From Phallus indusiatus (lineage: Eukaryota; Basidiomycota; Agaricomycetes; Phallales; Phallaceae), in the NCBI GenBank assembly GCA_027605045.1, contig JAQFWX010000025.1, forward strand, positions 372,001 to 436,000: 64,000 bases of DNA, read 5' to 3'. Shown piece after piece: positions 50,323 to 63,210 of the stretch; position 1 is the stretch's first letter, and each line of letters starts with the position of its first letter. The notes under the pieces were generated by a model. The model made no database searches, was not told the DNA's origin, and saw only the letters and a program-made list of their open reading frames with translations. The translations under genes were made by a program, and so were the position numbers.

Positions 50323-51426
50323 ATTAAAGAAATATCGAAGTGATTAGCCAAGAAAAAAGGGTGTTTTTAGAATTTCAGGAAAAACGAGTGGTGCAAGCCC
50401 AAAGTACAATTAGTGAACGAAATTTAAGCGGTCGACGCTATAGTTGGCACTGCCGTAAAATACTACCCTATGAAATTCAATAGGTATTAGCTACCACGAA
50501 ATAGTTTACATCGACAACTAACCTTGGTGGAGAGGGGGGAAGATAAAAAACCAAACGAAAGGTGGGTGGGGTGAGAAGGCCGATGTTACCTCACCTTCTA
50601 GCCAAGGTTATATAGGTCCAGTCGGGGTGGGAAAATCATCGCGCATCAGAACAGCTGTGCCCAAGACCGAAAATTGATAGGAAACTTCGAATAAACGAGA
50701 CGAGTTAACTTCGGAAGCAGTGGACATGTGTCGCGAACTTAAAACTTCAGACTAATAGGATCCGCAAAGAACACCTTTTCCCTTTGTCTTCCTCCTTATT
50801 TACAACATTATCGGTGAACTTTGACAAGAACATTTAAGGTTTGCACACGTTTCGAGGCCTGTGTTGTTTGTTTTGTTTCCAAGAGAAGGCTGGTTCCCTA
50901 GTAACGCGTAACGCGTAACGAACTTACAAATCTGAAACGGAACACTGGCTTGGCTATCTAAGGCTGTTGCTAGCTACCACCACCGTAAACCCCGAGGCTC
51001 GACATTAAAATATGTGATATATGGGGTGAAGCTACTAATCTTTCTTCCACAAGCGCAGCTATTTTATGATTGAAATGGTAGAGTCCACCATTTTCCAAGA
51101 AAATATAATTAGGGTTCCGGCGTGAGTCTCGACCACGTTCCTTTACGTTCCCACCTTTGTATCGAAGGTGAGTGATGCTTGAAGATGGAATACTGATGTC
51201 CATTGGTACCATCACGAGAGCTTATAAATAAACACAATGGCCATCTGACAGTAACACATGAAGCTATCATAAACAAATGATTAAGAGAACACTAGTAGAA
51301 CTACGTATAATATATCTAAGGTGAAAATGAAGTATTTAAATATTGACATTGGATCAGGAAAGGTAGTGGATGATGTGTTGTCACCAACAACAATGATTAT
51401 ATTATGAATGCATTGTCATGGCCAGC
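50323..51426. other. Intergenic region upstream of the secreted repeat protein
   Basis: 1104 bp lie between the secreted-protein start and the carrier stop, both minus. A TATATAA-like element occurs at about 50606-50612 on the minus strand. Three copies of GTAACG-type 7-mers lie at 50901-50920. An 81-codon minus frame (50970-51215) resembles nothing and is not called. Confidence 0.5.
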
Positions 51427-54400
51427 TCAGTTCGTAGGGCGTCGACCAAAGTCGCCATGGACATCGAGAAGTATTTTTAACGCATTCCGAGCCCTGCGAT
51501 GAAGAATGAGCTAGTCAGTGATATCATAGAAGTACCAGAACATACCGGATGCGAGATAGATCCGAGTCGGGGGCGCTTAGTCGAGTTTCCAGTTGACGTG
51601 GCTGTTCACTCCAGGGATACTAAAAGTGAAAACATTATATGGTTTGTGTAAAATGGATATGCGTCAAACTTACGGGAAGGAACTGATACAAAGAGGACGC
51701 GTCATTAAATAAACAAGGCCATTTAGCTGTCCACACATACCTGATGCAAATACTCGTAGGCCACTAGGGTGAACCCGAATTGAGGACAACTTCGCAGGAC
51801 TCGCGCGGGACCACCTTTGAAAAGAGCTTTAAATCCCTCTTCACGAGCTTGAAATGGAAGACGTCAAAACTAATTAACAGATGAATAAACCGGAAGATAC
51901 GCTTACAAATTTTGAAAAACGCATCAGTCAAGCCTTTATAGGTTGTTTCGCCTTTTCGTGCCTCGACCTGCAACCTCGTTTTAATGACATCTGGTCACGA
52001 GTTGATAATATTACTTCTGGTGAACTTAAACCCTTTATAACGTTTGCCGTCGGAACATACCTGCTGGTGTCGCCAAATATGCCGCCGGCATTCCGCTGAA
52101 CCATGGTTGTCAATTATTGAAGCATAGTCCAAAAAGGAACACTCACGCGGCTGCCGCCGATCCCAATGTTTCGAAAAAACTCAGTTTCTTCCCGTTATAC
52201 CCCTCGTGGAAGATGTCCTTTTTGATATGCGCGTACGCTGAGATCATTGATATCAGGCTGTGAAAAGGTGATTGATTCGCTAACCAAATTACCTGGGAAA
52301 TATATAGCGGAAAATGGGATGTCGCGAAGAAGGCACGCCGATGCCCCACGATACAGTCCAAATAATCCCAGCTGCTTCACAATGTGAATAGCCCCTCTCG
52401 GTACTGCACCTTCAGCCTTCGCAACTTCACCTTGGACTTGTAGTCGGATTTTCCTAAACAACAATTATACCACTTGAATATCGTGACGATAATTCAGTCT
52501 TACACGATCTCCAACGGGTTCGTGAAAATCTTGGATTCAATCAGTTCCGCGACACCCAATAGTACCAGACGTGCACATACGACTTGACATCCACCTGCCA
52601 TACCTCCCGCCACAATCTCCCATATCAACTTGATTCTACCAGTCTCTGGATCCGTTGCTCTGCTTCGGATGAAGTCATTTACGGTCAGTTTAATGGCCTT
52701 CTCTGGTGCAACACCCTATGTTCAAGTATGTTAGTACTGGTTCCAGAACAAAAGAACAATATTACATACGACAAGCTGTGGTCCTAAACCCCGATAAAAT
52801 CCCAAAACACCTTCGTTTCTGAAGACCTTCCGAACACAGTCCATACTGTTCGCATACAGCATTTGACCGACGACACTACTCCGTTGGTTCTGTATTCTAG
52901 TAACATTGTTGGTCTTGAGCTCAGCAAGTATCGAAAAGAAGAAACAGCTCTGCTTACCGTGTCTAAACAAGATTCAGTAAAGGTATAGGTATCCCTCAAA
53001 ATTTAAGATTGTTAGGGCAACTTACTTTAACTAATCATTGGTGAATATAGGAAAGAATCGGCAAAACATCTCACAACGACAACGCTTACCCAAATCAATC
53101 GGATATACTATTGTTGCACCAAACGATCCTGCCAATCCACCGAGAACGAAGTTATAGGTCGAATGCCCCACTTCTTTTAAGAAAGATGCTGCATCGGAGA
53201 CAGCTGGTTTGGCAAATGTGTCCGCTGGAGGCTGCCATCGCGGATCTAGCAATTGTGCAAAGTCGACAAGCGCCAGTCTTTGGTTGCCATTTCCTCGTCC
53301 AGCAAAGTGAAATATGATGGATGCTTCCATAGGCGAGAAGATACCATAACGAGTTGAAGACGCTGCATGATTCAAGAAATCAACTTGGTCTATGCGGCCA
53401 TCCTTTGATTTTGCTGTGGCTTCGCGGATTATACTTGAGACAGAGCCTGTAAGCATTCCCGAGGTTTTCTCGTCACTGCTTGCTTACCGTTCAGCCATGT
53501 CCATCTCTACGATGAAAACATTGAGTGCGCCGAAAACTGGTTATTTAACATACAGCTGACGTACCTCTTATAACGTTATGGAAGGCTATCACCTCCGAAT
53601 ATGATATACGACCACCAGGCGAAATAGTGCACAAGGTGGGAAGACGTTCTATAACTGCATCAGATAATTTATGTCCAGCCAGTTCCTAGTAGAACAGTCT
53701 GAGGTTCAGTTCCAGTGAGAAAAACTTGGCACGTACTACAATGATTCGTCGAAATTGCTCAGGTTTTATGAAACCATCTTGGTTGTCATCTAGGTATTTG
53801 AAGGCCTGACGTAACCGTTCGCCTTGTAGTCCTTTCATGAGTTGAGTAAATTCATTGTCTTATGTATTTGTTCAGAGAATGACAAGAAATGTAGGGTTAG
53901 GAGCTCTTAACCTACATCCAAGAACATGTGTGCCTTCTCGTTTTCCAAGATAAAGTTTAACCCAGTCACTGAATAACTATAAGTCAGGCGGCTATGCGGA
54001 GATCTGAGTGCAGATGACGCACCAATTGAAGTCGAAAGGAATGCTGCTGGGGCCTAAACTGGCGGAGAAGACGTTTCTGAACTCATCATATGTAATTGTG
54101 CCCGATCCGTCCCTACGTAACGTCAATTATGAAGAACGAGATATGAAAGTATGAGGATAACTCACACATCGAAGTACTTGAAAGCAATCCAATAATCGGC
54201 GTCAGGGCGTTTCAACATGGTTTCAAACACCACGAAGTCGTCCCATGAAACCAAACCCCTCCGAGAGCTATCGGCTACCTTGAATAATATAGCATACTGT
54301 GCTCGCTTTATCTTTTCTAAATCGTCTTTGGGCGCAATTGCGTTTATGAATGACTCGATATCAAGAAACCTGCACACGGTTAGCAAAATTATGCCGAGCG

Positions 54401-54528
54401 AATACTGAACTCCAATCTTACTTTTGTCCTTCTACCTCTTTTTTTGCGTTTGTGTCGAATGCTTTCCGCCATCGTTTCAATTCAGTTTCAGGGTTAGAAA
54501 CTGTTTTTCGAAAGGCATTCAGTGCCAT
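51427..54528 (-). CDS. AGC1: Mitochondrial aspartate/glutamate carrier with EF-hands (AGC1/citrin type)
   Basis: Inner-membrane carrier that exchanges mitochondrial aspartate for cytosolic glutamate in the malate-aspartate shuttle. The start is ATG 54526-54528 ([20 protein letters not shown]) and the stop 51427-51429. The N-terminal half is a long EF-hand domain: [14 protein letters not shown] keeps canonical calcium ligands, and [13 protein letters not shown] is a second, partial loop. Three carrier repeats follow, at about 53160-52800, 52600-52250 and 52150-51750. They carry the Px(D/E)xx(K/R) signatures [27 protein letters not shown] and [17 protein letters not shown]. The C-terminal tail ends in RRPTN. 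The many short introns were recognised by continuity of these blocks; not every exon border was fixed. Confidence 0.92.
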
Positions 54529-55918
54529 AGTTGTAATTATCTTTTTAGAGAAATGCGATTAAAGATATAGAAATTGACGGGTATATTCTAAGCCAAGATG
54601 AGAAATAAAGAATAGTGAAAAGAAAGAGAGAGAAAGGAGTCTAAAATGGCTCCACCAAAGTGGACTCTAGCAGCTCGGTCGTTGGCTGAGGAAGCGTAGG
54701 CTCTTGCAATGCCGGTATGTGACAAAGGCGATGTCACACACAGCCTTTACATAAATAACCGCATGGTCCTCAAATGATTCTGCCAAGTTCATTGATGTAA
54801 ACGTGCACAGCTACCTTCCTTATATCATTTGCGTTCGAGCAATTTTCTGGTTGATTTTAAGCGACGACTTTGTGGGTTGACGAACATAATACTTTGCGTG
54901 GCCGTAATTCATCTATAAGTCCTTGGCTGCCAACTTCCAAGTGCCGCTGCGAAAGTCGAGGTTCCAAGTAAATTCTCCCTGCCTCTTGTTTTTCTGGAAT
55001 GACGACACTGTTCTTCGAAACGCTAGACGTGCTATGTACGTCTATCCGAGATTGAGTCTTCAGCGTATCGCAACAAATGTCCACTCCCAGGTCCGGTCCC
55101 GATGTCGACGACTCGGTATAAGGACAAGAATTTTCTAAATATTATCTAGTTAACGCGGGTTATACCTATCAGCACAGAACTAAGTGACGACTATAGAACG
55201 GAAGCTTCACGTCGACACTTATCTTTTCGGAGTTTCTAACAGCCGAAGAAGTGACACGAAGCAAATTTATAAAGCAATGATGGAGAACCTGGACCCTCGT
55301 CAAATATCACAAGGCACATAATCTGTCTTCTCCCCGTGCGGACTTAGTATCTGTCAACTTCTAACGAAGCCCGTATCGGTAAAAAATCAAAGCCGACAGA
55401 ATCCGATTCTTGGTCGTGAGCGATGCGGGGGAATTATGATCGGATTATGTCTGGTCCGCTAAGAACGGGAGGGCCTTCTTTCGGAGGACTCCTCAACCAT
55501 TTCTACGACATGCTCAGGCTGAGAAGCAAGAGATATTAGTAAAGGGTCCAATTATCTGGTCCTTTGAAATACATTATTCAAAATGTCGCACAATAAGATA
55601 CCTTAAGCTTGTTGCACAAACTTACGCTTAAGAGAAACTGTCTCACTTGGTTCTTACGTTAAGCCTGCATAATAACCACCTTCCCTTCCCTTATAAAGTA
55701 TCCTTTAAATTATGTAAAATGGCTGGTTTCAATTGTTGAAACACCGTGTACGCACACTTTATTTCTTCGTCAATGCTCTTGCAAATTTTTGTATGTATTA
55801 TATTACTATCATTCAAAGTATCTTACGATGTACTTCTTTCTTTCGGTCAGTTTACAGTAAATGTAACACAATTTTTAAGCATTGTAGCCACACAAACGCA
55901 ATAATGCGGGGTGCAAAC
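54529..55918. other. Intergenic region, no gene seen
   Basis: 1390 bp lie between the carrier start and the TRM5 stop, both minus strand. Short open frames only, without family resemblance. It presumably includes the carrier promoter near 54530-54900. Confidence 0.5.
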
Positions 55919-57711
55919 CTATAATACAACTTCTTTGGGTAGTGTAAAGCTGATACAATACATGTCTTTGTTAGGAGCAACGCGGCGAACAGCATGTACA
56001 GATCCCAGCCCTTCCATGGAATAATTCAAGGCCGCAGACACTCTCTGCCAGAGGAAAATTTGAGAACCAGGTGAACAATTCGATCAAGGACTTACATTTC
56101 GTATATCGATTTCAGCTTTGTCGTACTCCAACTCTCTAGTGAAGCAATAGCAATGAACGAAAGGCATTTCATTATACACTTCTAGGAAATCAGGTGCCGC
56201 TTTCAAATCGGAGAACAAGTTTTGAAACGAAGGAAGGAAGGATATGGCAGTGTCTGGAAGATTCATGATAAAATGCGATATTCGTCTCGATCCTTGCCGA
56301 AGAGCAGCTTCTATTGGGGCTACTTTTCTGAGTTCACGTCGTTGTCGAGTAGCAGATTTGACCTCCCCTAAATCGGGGAACGGATTGTCCCATGCTTCCT
56401 TCGTCACTCGACGAATAAATGTTCCGCCATCTTCACAAAAAGTGCGGATGCGATTTTCCAACTATAACAAAGACATTAGAGATTCTTATTCAGAGATTCA
56501 CATGTTAGCACAAACGTGATTATTTTGAGAGTTGATTTGCATCCATTTAACGCTTTCAGGATTCAGATCATTAGCAAATACAACACAACCTCGTTTGGCT
56601 GCGGGAAGGGCGAATGGACCAACTCCCGCGAATACATCCACGACGACCTCTCCAGGTTTAAGCAGAGTTACCAAGCGTTCGTGCTCATGATGAAGCCGAG
56701 AATTCCAATATACTTTACTGAAGTCAAATGTAAACTTGCATCCGGACTCATTCTTTCTATATCATAAGCCTTTAAAAAGCAATCGAAATGGAGGTAGCCT
56801 ACCACAGTGACAATATATTCGGGAACACCAGCAAGAAGCTCCATTTCGAAAAACCTGAACTGGGTGTTGATGTTATTCAATTTATTGACTACTGTTCTGA
56901 TATGCGAATTTTTCTGCGAGAAATTGAGGATGCAATAATATGGGAGCAAATACCAACAAAGACATACGTCCAAAATAACCTGTCCAATGATATTTTTATA
57001 TTCTATATATTCATCCTTGAGGTTGACGTGAGCTGGTTCATTTTTTATTCAGATAGAAACTCAAGAGAAAAGTTGATTCAAAACTAACCTAGGTGACCGG
57101 CTGTGGCGAAAGATGTCGGAGTTCCGTCTGATAAACTGGGGGATAAAATAGCTTCCAATATTTGATCTAAACAGTGTTCGAAATGCAGGTCTGGAGACAA
57201 ATAGTGGAAACTTTACCAGTCGTCCAGTAATCATAGTCCAACGTCAGAAGGTGAGGAATTAATTCCAAGCCCTCTTCAGCTATAAATTCTTTCGCCTCTG
57301 GAGATAATTTCCCTAGGAAAAGTTATAACGCAGAGCATTTTTTCACGGAGGCATAGTGAAATACCTTCATCAGCCGTTCCTAGGAGAAGTAATCGTTCTT
57401 GCGAATTCGACGGGTTGTGAATAATTGTCTTTACTTTCGGTACATGTAGCAAAAGTCTTTATTGTAATTTTAAACAAGCCCGTCAAGATAATGTAGGCCT
57501 ACCCTTTCATGACGGGCGCATTCAGAAAAATTCCTGCTTTGGGAGCTTCAATTCTAACCGCCAGGAGTGGAAGATCCTTTCGAAAAAATTCCCGATTAAA
57601 ATGAGCAATAGATGGTAATTTTGGTGGAAGAATATCTAAGGAGGGGAGTTTTTGAGAATACATCCTTGTCGTTCTGCGGACGAAGGTGACTCGTAATTTG
57701 GATCTAAACAT
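55919..57711 (-). CDS. TRM5: tRNA (guanine-37-N1)-methyltransferase TRM5
   Basis: Makes m1G37 in tRNAs, preventing +1 frameshifting, in cytosol and mitochondria. The exons read from [20 protein letters not shown] (start 57709-57711) through [20 protein letters not shown], then [20 protein letters not shown]. Next comes [12 protein letters not shown]. The SAM pocket is [20 protein letters not shown] and [14 protein letters not shown]. The catalytic-loop motif is [14 protein letters not shown], and the C terminus is [12 protein letters not shown] onward, ending FTLPKEVVL. The first 16 residues are Arg-rich with no acid, a likely mitochondrial presequence. A second in-frame ATG (MYSQK) would make a cytosolic form, as reported for yeast Trm5. 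It is divergent from the TatD gene, with 89 bp between starts. Confidence 0.93.
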
Positions 57712-57800
57712 CCACTGGCACACCGAATATTCTATTTTGAAACTCCGCCTTTGTTGGGGTTCAATGCCGATCCAACGTACAAGTTGGACCACTAACTGAA

Positions 57801-59055
57801 ATGTCAGATACTTTGCAACTTCCTCCCGATGTTTGGACTCACGTAGTTGATGTTCATTGTCATCCAACTGATTCGCCTATTCCTGAGTCGTTTATGAATT
57901 CCTTGTCGATGAAGATTTGTGCCATGTCGGTTGCGGCCATGAAGTCATTGCGGACTTGATTATGATGCTGAATATCACTAGGGCCACAAAACAAAACGAC
58001 CAAAGTTTAGTGCGTCAGTTGGCAAGTTCATGGCCCAACAAAGTTATTCCATGTTTTGGTATGTTTAATCTTGGCATGTATGAAAACGTGTTCTTTTGTT
58101 ATCTTGATAGGCTATCATCCTTGGTTCACACATTGGATCGCTGTGGAAAAGTCTGTCTCCAAACGGGACCACTATTGTGGATTATTCCTTCAAGATCGCA
58201 GCGATGATGGATATTCTGAACTTCTCGAGATGATGCTGCCGGAATTGCCCGATCCCGTATCTTTGGAAGACGTGCTGGATGATATTCGTTCAAACCTCGC
58301 AGACTTCCCAGCTGCTATGGTAGGAGAAGTTGGACTAGATCGATCTTTTCGCGTACCGATATCACTTTCTCCTCATGGTCCTCGTAAACTGTCGCCCTTC
58401 AATGTACCCCTAGATCACCAGCTCAAAATTCTTGAGGCTCAGCTTCACTTGGCAGTCGAGTTCGGGCGGAATGTGAGCTTCCATAGCGTGAAAGCACATC
58501 AAGCCACATTGCAGCTTATTGACCGGATGCTGAGCCGATACGGCGACCGGTGGGATTCAATTAGTATTGACATGCACTCTTGCGGATTCAGTCCCGAGAT
58601 TTGGAAAAGCTTAGAGGTTTGCTGGCAACTTTCTTTCTCAAGAATAGAGTTAATCGAAATTTTATCTACAGAATTCACACCCCAATATTTTTTTATCCTT
58701 GTCTACGGGAATCAACCTTCGTTCGCCCGGCCATAAAACACTAATCCAAACCTGCAACCCCAATCGTATTCTCGCCGAATCGGATTTTCACAACATATAT
58801 GATTCTCCCTCACGGACGCTACACATAATATCCATTATCGCCGACATTAAAGGCTGGCATGTCGAAAAACAATGGAATGAGGATTGTCCAGAAGATGAAT
58901 GGGGTGTGGTGCGACATTTAGAGGAAAACTGGAAAGTGTTTTCTAAAGGGAATCACGTTCAAGCAAGAAAGGATTTGAAGTTGAAAAAGCAGAACCGAAG
59001 AATTAGGAAAGACCGGACATTTGACATGGATGAAACAAGCGATGATAATAGTTAA
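57801..59055 (+). CDS. TatD-family metal-dependent hydrolase
   Basis: TatD/Cut9-interacting-protein-type hydrolase with a TIM-barrel fold. Bacterial TatD is a DNase; the fungal role is unclear. Four exons (57801-57925, 57982-58058, 58111-58616, 58672-59055) give 363 residues. Metal-site motifs are VVDVHCHPTD at the N terminus, PCFGYHPWFTHW, MVGEVGLDRSFR, and NVSFHSVKAHQ. DMHSCGF and the final ILAESDFHNIYDSP follow. The first donor was set at GTCGGT (57926) because it gives the family-like ICAMATKQNDQSLV with a 56-nt intron. The C-terminal 45 residues are Lys/Arg-rich, possibly a nuclear signal. Confidence 0.9.
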
Positions 59056-59233
59056 TAGTCAAGAACATATTTCTCGTATCTATTTCCTTTTTTTCATTCT
59101 AATAACACTACAATTATCCTATTTCATTTCGTGTCTTTGGCAAATCCGGTCAATTTTTGCCCATTGAAACATGTGGGAAAGCTGACTCATGGCTCGTTTC
59201 GGTTAGATCACTTACGGCCACACCTGCTTTAGA

Positions 59234-60170
59234 ATGTTTACTGGACTCGTAAGGAACAGTATTCGACTATCTGTATATCATATCGAACGCTTGTATTTCA
59301 GGTGGAATGTAAAGGACACGTTTCCTCCATTGTCCCACTGGACGAGACTGAGAGTGGTGGGGGTGGCTGGAGTACAACAATCTCTGAATGCTCCGAAATT
59401 TTAACAGATTGCCACATTGGCGACTCGATTTCAATAAACGGCGCATGCTTAACGGTCACCGAATTCACAAGTGATTCATTCAAAGTTGGATTAGCACCGG
59501 AAACACTGGAAAGGACTAATTTGGGTATGGCCCATTACAAACAAATTGATCAATGCTCAAATTCCTTTACTCATTTCATCCAGGCGCACTCAAAGTCGGA
59601 AGTTATGTCAACTTGGAACGTGCTATGACCGCCAATGTGCGCTTTGGTGGGCACTTCGTTCAGGTTCCTTGTTTCTCTCTTTTGTTTTGGCATGTGGCAG
59701 CTTTAATTCTGATGGACACTTGTCAACCAGGGACATGTCGACTGCACTGCTACTATTGTAAAACGAGAACCAGACGGAAATTCTTTAAGAATGTTGTTCC
59801 AGCTTCCTGAGCGCTCTGACATGATGAGATATATCATCCCTAAAGGCTTTGTTGCTATCGATGGGACATCGTAAGTGCCTCTAGTTAGGACGCTATGTTT
59901 CTCTAATCGTCCATCCGTCCCAGCCTGACAATCACCTCCACTAACGACGAGGATGCCACCTTCGGCGTGATGCTTATTGCACACACACAAAGCAAAGTCA
60001 CATTATCACAAAAGAACATAGGGGAGTCCGTGAATATCGAAGTTGACATGTTAGGGAAATACGTCGAGCGCGCGGTCAAAGCCGGACTCGAAGGAAGCGT
60101 CCTTGGTTCCGGTTTACAGGCTATGGTTGAGAAGATAGTGGAAAAAGTGATTAAGGAAAAGGGCATTTGA
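59234..60170 (+). CDS. Riboflavin synthase
   Basis: Dismutates two 6,7-dimethyl-8-ribityllumazine molecules to riboflavin, the last step of vitamin B2 synthesis. Five exons (59234-59248, 59302-59524, 59584-59663, 59731-59870, 59924-60170) give 234 residues. The first exon is only 15 nt and encodes MFTGL, joining to VECKG to give the family start MFTGLVE. The two lumazine-binding repeats show GDSISINGACLTVTEF, ANVRFGGHFVQGHVD, GFVAIDGTSLTIT and VNIEVDMLGKYVER. The gene looks intact. The stop lies 70 bp from the convergent coiled-coil gene. Confidence 0.95.
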
Positions 60171-60240
60171 TGAACAGGGAGCAGAGCGGTACCCTTCAGT
60201 TGGTATACAAATTTCGAATCAATACGTTATGTCGTCTACT

Positions 60241-61015
60241 TCATGACGGAACAGGATCCGACTCTTCTTGATTAAGCATGTCCCGCAGCTGTTGTTGCTC
60301 GGCTTCAGCACGCTCTATGGCGGCTTGAACGTTCTTTTCGCCGAATTGCAATCGTTCATCCATGCCAGTTAACATCGTTCGTATCTGATCCACGTAGGCT
60401 AACACTGCTGTGTCTTTCCTCTCTGCTGAACCGACCCCGGAGGAAATGAAAGTGGAATTATCACTGATCGCCGCATGTCGGGGGACCGAAGACGTAGCGT
60501 TTACAGGCCGAGAAGGGGAATAGCGTCCGCCGACAGCAAGGGTGTCCTATTTATTGTCAATTATTCCATCTCAATGAATACCTTAAACTAACCTCCCAAT
60601 CTTCCCCAATGAGTCTTCTCAACTCGCGTTCCATCAACTTTTCCCGTTCTCTGACTCTTACTAATTCACTTAACGCCTTTTCATTCTCCTTCTGAGTACC
60701 ATGCAACAGTAGCTCCAAGTCTTGCAGCTCTTTCCGCAAAACTTGAACTTCTTCGGACGGTGGCCGGTCTTTCAAAGCCTTATTAAGACTGTCGATTTGA
60801 CCTTTGAGCTACGCAGAGTCGTTAGAGTCAACTACATATATATCAACAAATGACAACGTGGATACCTTTCCGATCTCTTGCTTTGCAGTCGCTAGATCAC
60901 TTCGAAGCTGCTCTTCGATATTGCTTTCATCGCTTTCACGCACAAATCCAAGATCGTCCGCTACCGCTACACTCTGCGAGGCCCTATGTCGTGCGGTTTG
61001 TGCTCGACGAATCAT
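60241..61015 (-). CDS. Coiled-coil protein, possibly membrane-anchored
   Basis: Unrecognised protein. Exons read MIRRAQTARHR and ESNIEEQLRSDLATAKQEI, then LKGQIDSLNKALKDRP, RKELQDLELLLHGTQKENEK and EKLMERELRRLIGEDWE. After another intron comes DTLAVGGRYSPSRPV and a final helix rich in Glu/Gln ending DPVPS (stop 60241-60243). The heptad pattern suggests a coiled-coil. Directly upstream in the same frame lies a strong hydrophobic segment (ECVVLIVFFILLLMI). If an unseen upstream exon supplies the start, the protein is a type II or tail-in membrane protein; otherwise ATG 61015 gives a soluble one. The start is therefore uncertain. Confidence 0.65.
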
Positions 61016-61603
61016 AAGTAGCAGGATAAAGAAAACAATCAAAACAACACACTCGACCGGCGAGTCGCGAAAACCTGACGGTGACAATGCAACAAAGACA
61101 AACAATTTCAGGGCGTGGCGTCACGTGCCCGAAGCGTCAAAGCAATTTCTTAATTGGTTGGTTTTCGGCGTCTTCTCCGAGTTACCGAATTGCGATGAAT
61201 TGACTTGTGCTCAAGAGCCCCTTGAAAATTTGAATATATGCTCGTTGTCGATTGGCCCACATCTTGTTCGTTTGAATGAATACTAGTCTGGCAGCCGGGA
61301 CATATCCTATTCACCACCCTGAATGGCTCACTTGGCCTCAGTAACGTTCAGTTCAACAAGAACGTTCATGCAAATGTTCATACAACACCAGCTTTGGTAC
61401 AGTTTCCAAGCCAGCTGCAACAAGCGAAGTTTAAAACGAATCAAAGATTTATTGCAAACACGGGGTTCCATACTATGACCGAATTTTTATCATGACTACC
61501 AACAAGGAGAGGATAATACAACATCAAAGGTTTAGTAAATAATACACATATGAAAAGAATGTACGAATTTGTCTTGATCATGTGAATCGTCGTTTGTGCA
61601 AAC

Positions 61604-63210
61604 TTAGGGAGACACATGTACAGGACTTGAAGCGGCAAAGGGATGTCTCTGTTGCGAATAATTGTTTATATCCCTCTCCATAGCCATGGGGTTGTATGTT
61701 AAGGAATCCAGAAGTTGCAAGGGAGGGCTATCCGAGGCCGCCGTTGATTCAGGAGCAACCGGAATAACCTTGCTCGAAATGTCGTCTGCCAAGTATTCGT
61801 CCGAAGAATTTGGAAGAGATTTCTTGAAATGAAACATGGCGTTAGTCGAGGACTCGCCCCGTTTACTGTCCGCGGTGTGCGTCGGTGTGGTGGACTTGTT
61901 ACCAGACCCGTATCTGCGAATGCGACTTGAAGGACCGCTATTGCTTGGAATCATTCCCAAAAGACCAGCAAGGTGAATGAGAATAAACGCTTCCCCGGTC
62001 AAGGGGGATAGCTGTAAAAAAAAGTCCGATTACTTCCTTTTATCTCGGGCTAAAAAAAATCTCGCACCATGTTGAAAAATGTTTCTTGAGCATTGTCTCT
62101 AATCAAATACGTTGGCAGTAGAATCAAAGCCCCCAGGAAAGCAATCCCGCCAGCTTCAATGACTATCAGAAGGGACTTATAATATGTTAGCTTTGAAGGG
62201 AAGACAACCAAAGAGACTCGTTTATGTACCTTATAACCCCAGCCTTTGAAACGACTACGACGACTGAATGCTTGCCACGAAGAATTTTGGCGCGATATCA
62301 GAGTACCAGCAAGGACGAGAACTTGAGTTCAAATATTAGTCATATTATCTCATATCAAAGGCGAATTAAAGTACCTAGGCAAAACAGCTTCGTCATCAAG
62401 GTGATTGAAAGTGTCGCGGAAACCCATTTTCGAAGAGAACTCTCGGTGAAAACTGCATCATCTTTTTGTACCGCAAAAGCACGAATGGCCCCGATCCCGG
62501 CAACTATGCATGATTGGTTAAATGAGATTTAATGAGAGGTAATTAAAGTCACGACATACCTGAGTATGTGAAGCTTCCAAAAAGGGGTAGCAGGATAATT
62601 AATAGTTTTTCATCCCAGATGATATAGGAACGATAGATCTAAGAGCCGTCAGCAAATTATCAAACACTTTCTTTACATTGGTAAAGCGTACCAGGAGTAT
62701 GTCAAGGAAGAATGACTGCACTACGACGAGGATATTTTTGAAGCGATACAAAAAGCCCGCGAAATCAGCGAGATACACTTCTGCATTAGGATTTGGATCG
62801 GCGGGTGTGGACACGAATGCGTTAAGAATACGACGAAGATTTGAACCAACATGCTGTTCAGATTTTTAGAGTTCAAGATTGAACACTATGCTCACGCGAA
62901 TCATTTTTGAAGCAACACGTACAATGGTGTTCAAAGCGAACATCACAATGAGCGCGGTAAAGTTGAAGAGCAAAACTTTGTTGCGCTTCGTGCCATGTAA
63001 TAAATGTATAGCGTATACAAAAGACAGGGCCTCACAACCTGGACGTTGGGAAACACGAGGGAAAATGGGTGGGTTTTTTTCATTTATCGAAGCGAATGAT
63101 TAATATTGTGACTAACCGAAGATGATGGATTCCAGCCAAATTCCAATAAGCTCAGCCCTTTCGAGAGAGACATCTGCAGAACGACGAGACAGAACAAAGC
63201 TGTAAGTCAT
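61604..63210 (-). CDS. Multi-pass membrane protein of a basidiomycete-type family
   Basis: Putative seven-helix membrane protein of unknown function. The opening MTYSFVLSRRSADVSLERAE continues LIGIWLESIIFGCEALSFVY, a motif style common in basidiomycete multi-pass proteins. Helices follow at VLLFNFTALIVMFALNTI, FKNILVVVQSFFLDILL, LLIILLPLFGSFTYSVAGI, SATLSITLMTKLFCLVLVL, SLLIVIEAGGIAFLGALILL and GEAFILIHLAGLLGMI. The C-terminal 100 residues are cytosolic-looking, Ser/Pro-rich, ending SSPVHVSP. About eight exons join in frame, from ATG 63208-63210 (exon 1 is 63117-63210). I am sure of the topology class, not of function. Confidence 0.8.

Noticed and set aside
50970..51215. 81-codon minus-strand frame between the carrier and secreted protein
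   Set aside because: No similarity to known families and no supporting signals beyond an ATG.
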